Source: Bacteroidetes bacterium CG12_big_fil_rev_8_21_14_0_65_60_17 (lineage in GTDB: Bacteria > Bacteroidota > Rhodothermia > Rhodothermales > UBA10348). Taken from it: 59,936 nt of DNA. The notes beneath the pieces were generated by a model that worked only from the letters and a program-made list of their open reading frames with translations, was not told the origin of the DNA and did not search any database. Positions 26,868 through 38,708 of the stretch are shown here, one piece after another (positions within the stretch are counted from its first letter, which is position 1; each line of letters opens with the position of its first letter). The stretch spans positions 1-59,936 of the forward strand of contig PCUY01000076.1 in the NCBI GenBank assembly GCA_002787815.1. The letters run 5' to 3'. A program made the translations under genes and the position numbers.

Positions 26868-28335
26868 CCTGCGCCAGGCGGTCACGAATCACGACAATCA
26901 TGGCCTTACCACTCTCGTTTTCCGGGTTGAGCAACACGGAGCGGCGGTAGAAATCCAGGCTTTTGTCCAAGTCTCCCTTGGCATACCAGGCCTCGCCGAG
27001 CGAGTCATACACGTTGTAACTCTGTGGAAACTGGACCGTGTTGAGTTCGAACATGGCAATGGCTTCATCGACGCGGCCCTGGCGCAGTAACTTGTAGCCG
27101 AGTGTATTGAGCGATTCTTCCACGAATGCATCCTCCGGCAGGTCTGCCCTGGCTGCATCATAGGCTTCAAATGCCGCCTCTATACCGCCCTCGGCCAGTA
27201 CATCGAGCAGGCGTCGTCCCAGCCGGTACCCCGGGTCATCGAGGCTTTCATAGTTGAGCCACGCGACCGACGTTGCCGGTCCCGACAGCAACAGGTCATA
27301 AAGACGATCCAGGATGAGCATACCGTTTTCACTGTTGGACAGGTACACCATGCCTTCCTCGGCATTCGGCGTGATGTAGGCATACCCACGGTATCCACCC
27401 TGATCACCCCAGTGCCAGAGCGCCTGTCCTTCGCGGCGTGGCTCCAGACCCAATCCCTCGCTCCAGTAAATTCCATCCTCGGCCGACATCTGGGGCGTCC
27501 AGAGTGCCATCCGGCCCTCTGCGTTGAGCCCCTCTCCACGCGCGAGCGCGAGAAGGAAAGCGGCGTAATCGCCAATGGTCGTGTGCAGACTGAACGCCGC
27601 ATTTGCCTCTGACGGCGTGAATTTGTTCAGGCTGTTTCCCTGTGTATCGTGGGCAACCGCGAGATGTTCGGAAAACGAGTCCTTCCAGATGAAACTGCTC
27701 CTTGTCATGCCCAATGGCTCGAACACGAACTCCCCGGCCAACGACTCCAGCGTACGGCCCGTAGCCGCCTCCATGGCCATCTGGAGGAAAACAAAACCCT
27801 CACCCGAGTATGAAAAAGACGTGCCTGGATCAAACTCGATGAGCAGGTCTCCACCCGCCGGACGCCAGTTTGGAAACCCTGTACTGTGCATGAGCGCCGT
27901 GCGGGCCGATACCTCGAAAAGGCGTGGATCGGCCACATTCCGGTCATAACCCAGATATTCGGCCAACGGTCTGTCCAGGTTGAAGAGCCCCTTGTCACTG
28001 AGCACATGCGCCAAGTACGCCACAACCGGCTTGCTGAGAAGGGCCGCCTCGAAGACCGATTCCTCCGTGACGGGCTCACCACTTACAGCACTTCGCACGC
28101 CGAGCGGAAGCGTCCACTTCAGCTCACCATTCCGGATCAGGGCGATAGCCGCACCCTCAATCCGGGCCTCTTCCATGAGGGCCACAACGTCAGCGGCCAC
28201 CACTTCCCTGTCGGGCACTTCCTGTGCCTTCGAGCTTCCTGTAGATGCGACGAGTAGCAGCAGAACGGCCGCTGCGGTCATGGACAGGCCGCGCACAATT
28301 CGGTGCTTCTTGCTATCATATGGTTCAGTCATCAT
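26857..28335 (-). CDS. Serine beta-lactamase-like protein with TPR tail, nucleophile replaced
   Basis: 492 residues: signal peptide (to about 38), a COG1680-type beta-lactamase fold (about 45-380) and a C-terminal TPR-like region (about 405-485, NVYDSLGEAWYAKGDLDKS). The usual SxxK of the family (FEAASLSKP in relatives) reads FEAALLSKP, so position 99 is Leu (codon CTT at 28041-28039) while Lys102 remains. The YSG and HWGDQGG motifs are intact. It may therefore be a non-catalytic relative or use Ser101 abnormally. It is convergent with the multicopper oxidase and divergent from the lipoprotein gene at 28403. Confidence 0.82.
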   Translation of the reverse strand: MMTEPYDSKKHRIVRGLSMTAAAVLLLLVASTGSSKAQEVPDREVVAADVVALMEEARIEGAAIALIRNGELKWTLPLGVRSAVSGEPVTEESVFEAALLSKPVVAYLAHVLSDKGLFNLDRPLAEYLGYDRNVADPRLFEVSARTALMHSTGFPNWRPAGGDLLIEFDPGTSFSYSGEGFVFLQMAMEAATGRTLESLAGEFVFEPLGMTRSSFIWKDSFSEHLAVAHDTQGNSLNKFTPSEANAAFSLHTTIGDYAAFLLALARGEGLNAEGRMALWTPQMSAEDGIYWSEGLGLEPRREGQALWHWGDQGGYRGYAYITPNAEEGMVYLSNSENGMLILDRLYDLLLSGPATSVAWLNYESLDDPGYRLGRRLLDVLAEGGIEAAFEAYDAARADLPEDAFVEESLNTLGYKLLRQGRVDEAIAMFELNTVQFPQSYNVYDSLGEAWYAKGDLDKSLDFYRRSVLLNPENESGKAMIVVIRDRLAQVNR

Positions 28336-28402
28336 GCCGAACTGTAAGATTGAAACCCCGCCGGGTTCCTGTCACCCAAACCTGTCATCCACACCCATTA
28401 CC

Positions 28403-29122
28403 ATGAACATACTCCGTTCCTGCCTCGCACTGCTCCTGGTCCTCTCCGTGCTCGGCGCCTGCGGCTCCTCCGACACACCTGCGAACCGCGCTGAGCCAGA
28501 CGCGTCGTCCGACCTTCAGACCGGGACGCAGTCAGCAGGTGATGCCGTCCCGGCCGGTTGGCAGATTCGTACGGACGACGGCTCCATACCGAGCGTCGCG
28601 ACCTCCGCGACCGAGGATGCCGACATTCAATTTGCCGTCATGGAACCTGGTTTCCACGTCCGAATGTACCGCCCGCGCGCCATTTTCTGGCATCCAGACT
28701 CAACGGCCGAAGGAAATTACAGGGCCAGGACGACCATGCACCTGTTCGATCCCGGACAGCGTCGTGAAGCCCACGGTCTTTTTGTTGGCGGCACCAACCT
28801 CACGGGACCCGATCAGGAATACCTCTACTTCCTGATACGCAGAACGGGCGAATTCCTGATCAAAGTGCGCCGGGGCGACAATACGGAGACTGTTGTGGAC
28901 TGGACGGCACACGAAGCCGTCGTACCGTTCAACGATGACACCGAAGGCACGGCGACGAATTCACTGGAGATCGAGACCATGAGTGGCATGGTCCATTTTC
29001 GCGTGAACGGTCAGGACGTGCACGTCTCAACAGATGAATCGCTGCCGGTCAACGGCCACTTCGGCTTCCGTCTCAATCACGGCCTCGAAGTCCACATCGA
29101 GACGCTTACTGCCGCGGAATGA
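28403..29122 (+). CDS. Lipoprotein with concanavalin-like beta-sandwich
   Basis: 239 residues. The start at 28403 gives a lipoprotein signal with Cys20 (SVLGAC). The mature part has a low-complexity Asp/Ser/Ala linker (about 22-48) followed by a beta-rich region (FWHPDSTAEGNYRARTTMHL, EYLYFLIRRTGEFLIKVRRG, SLEIETMSGMVHFRVNGQDV, GHFGFRLNHGLEVHIETL) that resembles the DUF1080/LamG-type jelly-roll fold. No catalytic residues are evident. The 3' end overlaps the convergent M24 gene by 17 bp. Fold and function are inferred. Confidence 0.68.
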   Translation: MNILRSCLALLLVLSVLGACGSSDTPANRAEPDASSDLQTGTQSAGDAVPAGWQIRTDDGSIPSVATSATEDADIQFAVMEPGFHVRMYRPRAIFWHPDSTAEGNYRARTTMHLFDPGQRREAHGLFVGGTNLTGPDQEYLYFLIRRTGEFLIKVRRGDNTETVVDWTAHEAVVPFNDDTEGTATNSLEIETMSGMVHFRVNGQDVHVSTDESLPVNGHFGFRLNHGLEVHIETLTAAE

Positions 29123-30476
29123 GCAGCAGTTCCTCCTGCCGGGAATCGATATACCGAACCGTATCGCCATCAAAGAAGGCGTCTTCTTCCAGCATGATCC
29201 GGACCATCTTGCCGTCCCATTCGGGCACCTGAACCGCTGCATTGAGCTCAATCGAGTGCGCCGTGTTCGGATACAGTGGGTAATCGCCCTTTCCCGGAAC
29301 GCCCTGCTGCGCATCCCACAGGCCAATCGTAGGGCCCGCCGCATGACCGTGGAATCCGATCGGGTGTGTGTATATGGTCGCTGCAATGCCTTCTTCCCGT
29401 GCCTGGGCCAACGCATCGGCCAGAATGGCATTGCCGCTTTTTCCCGTTTTGAAGGCACCCGTCAGGATGTCCTGCAGCCGGTTGCCAACAGCCAGGCCAT
29501 CGACGAGTCCCTTGGGGGCGCCTGTTTCACCCGGCTTCAACACGTAGGCCAGCATCTGCGTGTCCGTATTCAGGCCCAGATAGGTGATGCCGAAATCCAT
29601 ATGCACCAGATCGCCCGGCAGAATGACCTGACTCCCCTCGCGCGCCGAAAAATCATTGTCGCGCGCATGGTCATCGGCGCGCTGCACGTCCACCGATGGA
29701 TGAAACCACGTCACCAGACCCCGGTCCCGGATCCGGTCCCGGTACCACCATTGGACGTCGTCGGTCGTGGTCACGCCCGGCGTAATGGCCAGCTCCGAGA
29801 GGCCTTCCTCGATAATGCCACGGGCAATACGCATGACGGTCGGGTACGCCAGCATCTCGCTTGGCGTGCGGGTTTCAAGCCAACCCACCGCCAGACGCTC
29901 CGCCCCTGCTACGCGGGATGACATTTCCGGACCGATGGCGTCCAGAAAGAGGGCGTGTTCGCTGGATGTCAGGCCATCGGCCAGGCCGAAAGTCTCCGAC
30001 ACGTTGATGCCTATGGCCTTCGGGTTCCACTCCCGAAGGATTTCTGCGACTCGGGCCCATTGGTCCGGCTGCGTGTCCGGATCCCAGACTCCCCTGAACA
30101 TGGTTCCGATGTCATAGCGCGACACCGCCAACCGCTCTACCGGCGCGTCGGAACCGGGGTCATGGAAAAGCAGAACGGTTCGCCTCCGCGCCGCCAGCCA
30201 CGTGGCCGGCAACATGGTTTCGATGACCGGATCCTCGTTGTACTCCCGCGCGGCCACCATCCAAACATCGAACCCCTCGCGGCGCATGAGTTCGGGTACG
30301 ACCGTATTGAGCCGCTCCTCCAGCCACGCGTCCATGACGGCCGCCCGCTCCTTCATAGGCAGGACGCCCTGGGCGTGCGCCAATCCCGCGCCGGGGAAGA
30401 TGGACAAGAATACCGTTCCCGATAGAAGCATCGTGCCGGGAAGCAGGAGCGAAAACAGACGGAGTGGGTAGATCAT
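29106..30476 (-). CDS. Secreted M24-family metallopeptidase (Xaa-Pro aminopeptidase-like)
   Basis: 456 residues with a signal peptide ending AHAQ. The C-terminal pita-bread domain has the metal ligands in order: two Asp in VHMDFGITYLGLNTDTQ, His in HPIGFHGHAAGP, Glu in SIELNA and Glu in RIMLEEDAFF. The N-terminal half matches the creatinase-like domain. It probably removes N-terminal residues next to proline from imported or periplasmic peptides. It sits 8 bp after the small gene that follows uvrA and is likely cotranscribed with it. Confidence 0.85.
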   Translation of the reverse strand: MIYPLRLFSLLLPGTMLLSGTVFLSIFPGAGLAHAQGVLPMKERAAVMDAWLEERLNTVVPELMRREGFDVWMVAAREYNEDPVIETMLPATWLAARRRTVLLFHDPGSDAPVERLAVSRYDIGTMFRGVWDPDTQPDQWARVAEILREWNPKAIGINVSETFGLADGLTSSEHALFLDAIGPEMSSRVAGAERLAVGWLETRTPSEMLAYPTVMRIARGIIEEGLSELAITPGVTTTDDVQWWYRDRIRDRGLVTWFHPSVDVQRADDHARDNDFSAREGSQVILPGDLVHMDFGITYLGLNTDTQMLAYVLKPGETGAPKGLVDGLAVGNRLQDILTGAFKTGKSGNAILADALAQAREEGIAATIYTHPIGFHGHAAGPTIGLWDAQQGVPGKGDYPLYPNTAHSIELNAAVQVPEWDGKMVRIMLEEDAFFDGDTVRYIDSRQEELLLIPRQ

Positions 30477-30484
30477 ATCGGAAA

Positions 30485-30867
30485 TCAGGGTCCCTTCAGG
30501 ACCAGTTCGTCAGGAATGTCATTGCGCTGGGGCTGGGGATTTACCAGGCCCCCGAGCATGGGCACCTCGAATGCCGTCACGAAGTGCGCTATTGTCGAGA
30601 ACCAGAACTCCTGTTGGAACTCGTAAAAGTCGTCATCAAAGCCCGAGCGGTCTCCCTTGTGCCCCAGGATGTCAACGTAAAATACACGCGGCCAGTCAGG
30701 ATAGTCCTGCTGGGCCTTCTTGAGCAGGTGGAATACCGTTCCAACGGCCTCCTCAAACGTATCATCCTGTTGCACAATATGGTAAATTGAAACCGTATTG
30801 TCGAAGTTCATGGCAATGCCCGGCGCATCGGGCTTGCTGTAATCCGGAATGAACGGGGACTCTTCCA

Positions 30868-30868
<1 letters not shown>
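30485..30868 (-). CDS. Small conserved protein downstream of uvrA
   Basis: 127 residues, acidic, no signal peptide or membrane segment. The ATG at 30868 overlaps the uvrA stop by one base (GTGATGG context); a GTG one codon earlier is possible. The pattern MNFDNTVSIYHIVQQDDTF followed by WPRVFYVDILGHKGDR looks like a compact alpha/beta domain, but no family is recognised. Its place between uvrA and a peptidase gives no firm clue to its job. Confidence 0.65.
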
Positions 30869-33809
<2,941 letters not shown>

Positions 33810-33813
<4 letters not shown>

Positions 33814-34811
33814 GCAATCCCGGGCACGTCTGATCCTTTCGACTTCGTAGCGCGTCGCAGTGCTACAAGCAACCAGACCAGTACAAGCAGAAGCAGGGCC
33901 GTGCGCGCGATGACGCCCACCGTGTGGGCACCCCCGAAAGCCTGAATCGAGGCTGGCGCCGCAAACCAGTAGTAGATACCTATGCTGAGGGCGCCGAGCA
34001 GCACCGTCACGACCCTCAGTCTCACGCGTGCAGCTGCAGACACGACGGTCATCGTACTGCCGAGAAGCAGGAGACTCGCCAGACCGCCTCCGAAAATACT
34101 TGCAGACACGTCAAGAACACCGGCCACGGGGTAGTCAGCTGTGAGAAAATACCCCATTATGATACCCGGGAATGAGAGCGAAAACAGACCGAATGGTGTT
34201 TTCATCCAGAGCCGGGGTGTCGTCTCTGCTGTCACGGCACGCACGGGATCAATATCCAGACACCCTTTTGTACTGCAGAGGTCACAGGGTACACACCGTG
34301 GATTGCGAACGTGGATGAGCGGTGATTGCCCGTACAGTTTTTCCACCGGCAACACCGGACACAGGGAGTTGCAGAAACCCGCTTTCGACCTGTAGAACCG
34401 CCCGAGAACGAACGCTGCCGCAACGATCGCGAGCAGCAGACCTGCCAGTACCGGTCCCTCAGTATTGAGGGCAAGGCGTCGTGTGGCAATGAGCACGACA
34501 AGCAGGATCATTCCTGCCGCCAACATGACGCGCAGTGTACTTCCACGCAGCGCGCGTCCACTGCCTGGAGCCGCAAACGTGTTGGCGGTCGCAATCGGGC
34601 ACACGCCGCGCCAGAAGCCGGCATTGACCAGAAAGGAGGCCGGAAGAAGTGGCACGACACCGAACCAGGCCAGACGCAGTGTCGCATCCGGATACACGAT
34701 AAGACCGGCAATGACAGCCAGCGCCGCGACAAAGGCGGTCCCCTGGGCGGCACTCCAGAGACGCTTCTGTGCGGTTGACAGGGGTTTGCCGGTTGTCGAC
34801 CGCTTCAACAT
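33810..34811 (-). CDS. Membrane ferredoxin-like (NapH/NosR-type) protein
   Basis: 333 residues with about 7-8 transmembrane helices. The cytoplasmic or periplasmic loops carry [26 protein letters not shown] and [17 protein letters not shown], the Cys patterns expected of polyferredoxin-type membrane proteins; the third region has CxxCxxC and a further Cys. It may pass electrons from the quinol pool to an unknown acceptor. It lies 43 bp after rpoZ and overlaps uvrA by 4 bases, an unusual setting for such a protein. No partner reductase is nearby. Confidence 0.7.
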
Positions 34812-34854
34812 GGGTTTTTCTGTATTCGGAGCCCTTCAACGGGCCTTGTGAGCC

Positions 34855-35157
34855 CTAAATGTCCTCTTCCTTCGATGAGTCCCTGTAGTAGATGTCCCCA
34901 TCGAGGAGTTCATTGATGGCCACTTCCGAAGGTTCCGGCCGAACCTCGTACTCGAGACTGACACGCGCCTGTTCCTCCTGGAAGCGCGGGTCTTCGAGTT
35001 CCTGTTCAAAGCCCTCGAAATAGGCCAACCTCTCGTCGAGCTCAGCCTTTTCCTGGGTTGCAACCTGACGGGAGCGCTTCGACAACACTGTCACACTCTC
35101 GTAAATATTCCCCGTGAACGCCGCAATGGCGTCCATGTCAATCGGTTTGATAGCCAT
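34855..35157 (-). CDS. rpoZ: RNA polymerase omega subunit
   Basis: 100-residue protein with the omega pattern of Bacteroidota-like organisms: TGNIYESVTVLSKRSRQV (15-32) followed by a charged helix and PSEVAINELLDGDIYY near the C-terminus. It helps assemble RNA polymerase by binding beta prime. The start at 35157 fits homologues; the in-frame stretch upstream to 35340 is non-coding in character. It is the first gene of the group rpoZ, membrane ferredoxin, uvrA, small gene, M24 peptidase. Confidence 0.85.
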   Translation of the reverse strand: MAIKPIDMDAIAAFTGNIYESVTVLSKRSRQVATQEKAELDERLAYFEGFEQELEDPRFQEEQARVSLEYEVRPEPSEVAINELLDGDIYYRDSSKEEDI

Positions 35158-35316
35158 AGCTCGTCGTTGGTAGTGTAAGGACCTGCTTAATCGCCGCGAA
35201 TGCATCATCTGTTTCCAAGTTAACGTGATCTTGACACGCGCACAAGGCATGGACACATTCTTAAGCGCAATCACGCACGGTCGATACCCCATGTATCCAA
35301 GCACACCGATATCGTC

Positions 35317-36813
35317 ATGCCCCGATCGTACGCATCGCACTACATCCTGTTGCCCCTGCTGATTGCCGCCCTGTTCATGGCTGGATGCGACGCATTCAAG
35401 CCGGACGACGACGCGGAGTCCGGAGGATTCGTCTCGCTTTCGGGCCAGGTGCTCAACGCCGCAACCGCCGAGCCCATTGCCGGCGCATTCGTACGCGTAC
35501 TTCCGTTTGATCTACTGTTTGAAACGACCACGGACGGAAAATTCACGGCCGTCGTTGAAATAGACAGCACAATGAACCTCTCCATCCGGGCTACCAAAGA
35601 CGGGTTCTCTGAAGCATCGACGGAAATCCTGGCACTCGCAGAACGCACCATAACCGTACCCAGCCTGTCACTCAGTCCAGCAGCCGGTGCTCCGCGCGAG
35701 TCCGGAAGAGCGGCCAACATGCTGCTGCTCAGTCAGTCGGCCACTGTCATCGGTGTCCGGGAGAGCGGCAGTGAGGAAGTAGCCACGCTTCGCTTTCAAC
35801 TCGCAGACTCGGTGGGGCGTCCCGTCATTCTGGATCGCTCCAGTCGCGTTCGTTTTTCGTTCGGGGTCAGGCCCGGTGGTGGCGAGGAACTGGCGCCGCT
35901 CGAGGCACAGACCAACGACCAGGGGCAGGTGGACGTAACCCTGTCCAGTGGAACGCAAGCGGGCGTCGTGCAGGTCATTGCTGAAACCGATGTGGCAGGA
36001 CGCACGGTCCGCTCGCAGCCCATTGCGCTGACCATTCACGGGGGGCATCCAGACCAGGCACACTTCTCGCTCGGGCCTGCACGGCGCAATTTCCCGGGAT
36101 TGAACGTGATTGGATTGACGAACCAGATATCCGTGATCGCAGGTGACAAGTTTTCAAACCCTGTCCGCCCGGGGACATCGATCAACTTCAGTTCCACGCA
36201 CGGCGTGATTGGTGGATCGACCACGACCGATGCCGACGGGCGCGGCACGGTCACGTTGACGAGTGCCAACCCGCTGCCTTCAGACGGAATTGCCCACGTC
36301 ACGGCAACCACGGCCGATGACCAGCAGAGGGCCGTCACATCCACGACTCCCATCGTGTTTTCAGGCACACCGGTCGTCCAGGTTTCTCCGGCCGTGGCGC
36401 GTGTGAACCAGGCCTACTCCATGACCATTACCGACGGAAACGGAAATCCTCTTGTCGCCGGATCGACGGTGACCGTGACCGCGGAAGGCACAGCGGTCAA
36501 AGCGACCGGAAATATCGATTTCCAGATTCCCGAGACGTCGTTTTCAGGTGGAATGAACTTCGAGAACGTGGTGCGAGGACCCGGTACGACAACGTTCCAG
36601 TTCTTCGTGGTTGAAGACATCGACCCCGAAGCACCCAGCACGCCGTCCATCGGATCCATCACAATTGAGCTCGGAAGTGAAAACGGCGCACTGGAAATCG
36701 TCCTGCCACCGGAAGGAGGTGCCGCCCCACGCATTGTCACCCAGACGGAATACAGCCACACGGCCGAACCCGTCGGTGCGGGATATCGCATTTCCTTGAA
36801 AACCGGGCGCTAA
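35317..36813 (+). CDS. Lipoprotein with carboxypeptidase-regulatory-like and Big-type Ig domains
   Basis: 498 residues. Lipoprotein signal with Cys24 (LFMAGC). After an acidic linker, a carboxypeptidase-regulatory-like domain (SLSGQVLNAATAEPIAGAFVRV, about 40-120) precedes two or three Ig-like repeats with the Big-1/intimin pattern (TNDQGQVDVTLSSGTQAGVVQV near 208-230; TDADGRGTVTLTSANPL near 306-322; VNQAYSMTITDGNGNPL near 365-385). Such proteins are structural or adhesive surface lipoproteins. The stop overlaps the stop of the convergent gene by 3-4 bases. Confidence 0.78.
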   Translation: MPRSYASHYILLPLLIAALFMAGCDAFKPDDDAESGGFVSLSGQVLNAATAEPIAGAFVRVLPFDLLFETTTDGKFTAVVEIDSTMNLSIRATKDGFSEASTEILALAERTITVPSLSLSPAAGAPRESGRAANMLLLSQSATVIGVRESGSEEVATLRFQLADSVGRPVILDRSSRVRFSFGVRPGGGEELAPLEAQTNDQGQVDVTLSSGTQAGVVQVIAETDVAGRTVRSQPIALTIHGGHPDQAHFSLGPARRNFPGLNVIGLTNQISVIAGDKFSNPVRPGTSINFSSTHGVIGGSTTTDADGRGTVTLTSANPLPSDGIAHVTATTADDQQRAVTSTTPIVFSGTPVVQVSPAVARVNQAYSMTITDGNGNPLVAGSTVTVTAEGTAVKATGNIDFQIPETSFSGGMNFENVVRGPGTTTFQFFVVEDIDPEAPSTPSIGSITIELGSENGALEIVLPPEGGAAPRIVTQTEYSHTAEPVGAGYRISLKTGR

Positions 36814-37409
36814 ACGAGAGCCGCAACCCGGAAGTCGTCGAAGAGCATGCGGTCATACAGCTCGAAATAGAACTTGTGTTCCGCCCGTGCCTTCTGGAAG
36901 GGTATCACATACGCTTCCAGGTCGCGTCCCGCCATCTCCGCCAACAAGGCCCGTACGGTGCCGGACAGGGCCACCGGTGAATGGATGGCCCAGTCCTGTC
37001 CGTCGTGGGATGGCTCCGGAAACAGTAACGTGAGCCCGTCTTCAATAAGCGCTCTGGCCTGGGGGGCGGCGTCACGGATTCCATGTTCGAGCAGCATGGC
37101 CACCGCCTCTCCGTGATCGGAACTGCGGTAGGGTCCCGCTACGATCATGGCCTTCCTGACCCGCTTCGTGAGTGCCGCGGAAAGTGATTCGGAAAATTCT
37201 CCGTCAGATGCCAAGAGGTCATCGAACGCCACACCCGGACGGCCTGCGAAGGCCGTGCCCGACCCGTCGTTGCTCCAGTAACAGGTGCGCCCACTGGACG
37301 GCAACAACCCGGAAATGAGTCGCGTGAGCGTCTCGGGTAACACCGAGGCACCCATGCGCTGCGTGTCCAGATCGGTTGCAGCGACATAACCGCGGTGTCC
37401 CAGTCCCAT
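36810..37409 (-). CDS. Conserved protein of unknown function
   Basis: 199 residues from the ATG at 37409 (MGLGHRGYVAATDLD). A GTG at 37475 would add 22 residues, but those codons are much poorer in third-position GC than the rest and overlap the plsC promoter, so they are not used. There is no signal peptide or membrane segment. Stretches such as KAMIVAGPYRSSDHGEAVAMLLEHGI and HKFYFELYDRMLFDDFRVAALV suggest a globular alpha/beta protein. The family is not recognised. It is divergent from plsC. Confidence 0.6.
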   Translation of the reverse strand: MGLGHRGYVAATDLDTQRMGASVLPETLTRLISGLLPSSGRTCYWSNDGSGTAFAGRPGVAFDDLLASDGEFSESLSAALTKRVRKAMIVAGPYRSSDHGEAVAMLLEHGIRDAAPQARALIEDGLTLLFPEPSHDGQDWAIHSPVALSGTVRALLAEMAGRDLEAYVIPFQKARAEHKFYFELYDRMLFDDFRVAALV

Positions 37410-37460
37410 CGGCGCCGGTTCTTCAAAGAAATATTTTACGACATACACTGCGGCCACCGG

Positions 37461-37468
37461 TATCTTTG
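37461..37468 (+). promoter_or_regulatory. Candidate Bacteroidota-type -7 element for plsC
   Basis: TATCTTTG matches TAnnTTTG exactly, 36 bases before the plsC start; a T-rich patch (TTTT near 37433) lies at the expected -33 distance, without a perfect TTTG. Confidence 0.5.
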
Positions 37469-37496
37469 TAGCCACAAACTACGCACGGAGGCTCGT

Positions 37497-38294
37497 TTGG
37501 TTGTACTGCGTTCCATCTGGGGCTGGCTGTCCATTTCAGTCCTGATCCTGGTCTGGGTACCCGTCATGTGGGTCACGAATCTCTTCGACCGGGATGAGTG
37601 GAGCTACGCCACAGGCCGCCAGTTCCGCCGACTCGGGTGGATGATGGTGGCCGTGAATCCCATGTGGCGCGTTGAGATTACCGGCGCCTACCCGGCGAAT
37701 ATCCGCAACCCGTACATCGTGGTCTGCAACCACCAGTCCTTCGCTGACATCCCCGTGGTAAGCCGATTGCCATGGGACATGAAATGGGTCGGAAAAGCCG
37801 AGATGTTCCGGCTTCCCGTGCTGGGTTGGCTCATGCGCAAGGCCAAGGACATCGCCGTCGACCGGGCGGATCGCCGCAGCCGGGCAGCCGTCATGATCGA
37901 GGTAGCCAAACGCATTCGGGGACATATGAGTGTCATGATCATGCCCGAGGGTACGCGCTCTCCCGACGGTCGCGTGCTCCCGTTCAACGACGGCGCATTC
38001 AAACTGGCCATGAAACTCGGCGTGCCCGTACTTCCCCTCGCGCTTGACGGGACGTTTGACATGCTTCCGCGCAGCGGCTGGAAATTCGGCCCTCCCCGCA
38101 CCATCCGCCTGCATGTTTTTGATCCGATCGATACATCCACCTGGGATGACGGCATGGCCCTCACGGCACACGTACGCAGCATGATCATGGAACAGATTGC
38201 GGCCTGGCGCGGCCTGCCCGTCAGCGATGTCGATACCGCGACGGCCCCGGCCGCGACAAACCACACGGTTGGAAAAAATTCCGGGTCGCCGTAA
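37497..38294 (+). CDS. plsC: 1-acyl-sn-glycerol-3-phosphate acyltransferase, TTG start
   Basis: Makes phosphatidic acid by acylating lysophosphatidic acid, an inner-membrane step of phospholipid synthesis. 265 residues: an N-terminal transmembrane helix (about 8-27), the catalytic NHQSFAD (78-84) and substrate-binding EGTRS (151-155), with PVLPLALDGTF after it. The start is a TTG at 37497 because GGAGG (37487-37491) lies 5 bases upstream and the next ATG falls inside the membrane helix. The C-terminus is a low-complexity Ala/Thr tail. It is followed by tRNA-Gln 15 bp later. Confidence 0.9.
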   Translation: MVVLRSIWGWLSISVLILVWVPVMWVTNLFDRDEWSYATGRQFRRLGWMMVAVNPMWRVEITGAYPANIRNPYIVVCNHQSFADIPVVSRLPWDMKWVGKAEMFRLPVLGWLMRKAKDIAVDRADRRSRAAVMIEVAKRIRGHMSVMIMPEGTRSPDGRVLPFNDGAFKLAMKLGVPVLPLALDGTFDMLPRSGWKFGPPRTIRLHVFDPIDTSTWDDGMALTAHVRSMIMEQIAAWRGLPVSDVDTATAPAATNHTVGKNSGSP

Positions 38295-38309
38295 ATTACG
38301 CGTCTACGC

Positions 38310-38382
38310 TGCCCCATAGCTCAATTGGCAGAGCGTCGGATTCTGGTTCCGAAGGTTCAAGGTTCGACTCCTTGTGGGGCAA
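38310..38382 (+). tRNA. tRNA-Gln (CTG anticodon)
   Basis: The acceptor stem TGCCCCA pairs with TGGGGCA, the D stem is GCTC/GAGC, and the anticodon stem TCGGA/TCCGA encloses TTCTGGT with anticodon CTG. The T stem is CAAGG/CCTTG with loop TTCGACT. The U1-A72 pair is typical of tRNA-Gln. The CCA end is not encoded. Confidence 0.93.
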
Positions 38383-38387
38383 CACAC

Positions 38388-38425
38388 CGCCTCCTGACAG
38401 CCACGCCGTCAGGAGGCGTTTTTTT
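38388..38425 (+). terminator. Intrinsic terminator after tRNA-Gln
   Basis: An 11-bp perfect stem (CGCCTCCTGAC at 38388-38398, complement at 38408-38418) with a 9-base loop is followed by seven T. It ends plsC/tRNA transcription just before the convergent small membrane gene. Confidence 0.92.
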
Positions 38426-38708
38426 ATGCCGTTTTGCGCCGTTCTTTCGTCAGTACATGGACATCGACAGCGAGTCCGAGGAAGTACGCTCCGATGAGCA
38501 CGCTGGACGTGGAGTCGAAGTAAGGGCTCGCGGCCACCGACCGCACAAAATGGTCGCTCAGGGTCAAAACACCGAGGCCAGCAAGCGCAGGGACGATTGC
38601 CGCCCAACGATCTCCCTTCGCAACCCTGTACCGGGCAACGATATACCAGATGCCTGCGACGACTACAACAGCCATGTGTGCCCATTGGGCAATTCCTGTG
38701 TCCATCAT
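38424..38708 (-). CDS. Small three-helix membrane protein
   Basis: 94 residues with three hydrophobic segments (about 10-28, 38-55 and 66-83) and a basic C-terminus (LTKERRKTA). The ATG at 38708 overlaps the stop of the upstream lipoprotein by ATGA; a second ATG lies one codon on. The family is not recognised. It is convergent with the tRNA-Gln/terminator region. Confidence 0.65.
   Translation of the reverse strand: MMDTGIAQWAHMAVVVVAGIWYIVARYRVAKGDRWAAIVPALAGLGVLTLSDHFVRSVAASPYFDSTSSVLIGAYFLGLAVDVHVLTKERRKTA

Noticed and set aside
35200-35230. TAACTTGG upstream of rpoZ as a TAnnTTTG promoter
   Set aside because: It mismatches the element and has no properly spaced -33 motif.
35158-35340. 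N-terminal extension of rpoZ
   Set aside because: The extra residues are not omega-like and the ATG at 35157 matches the family start.
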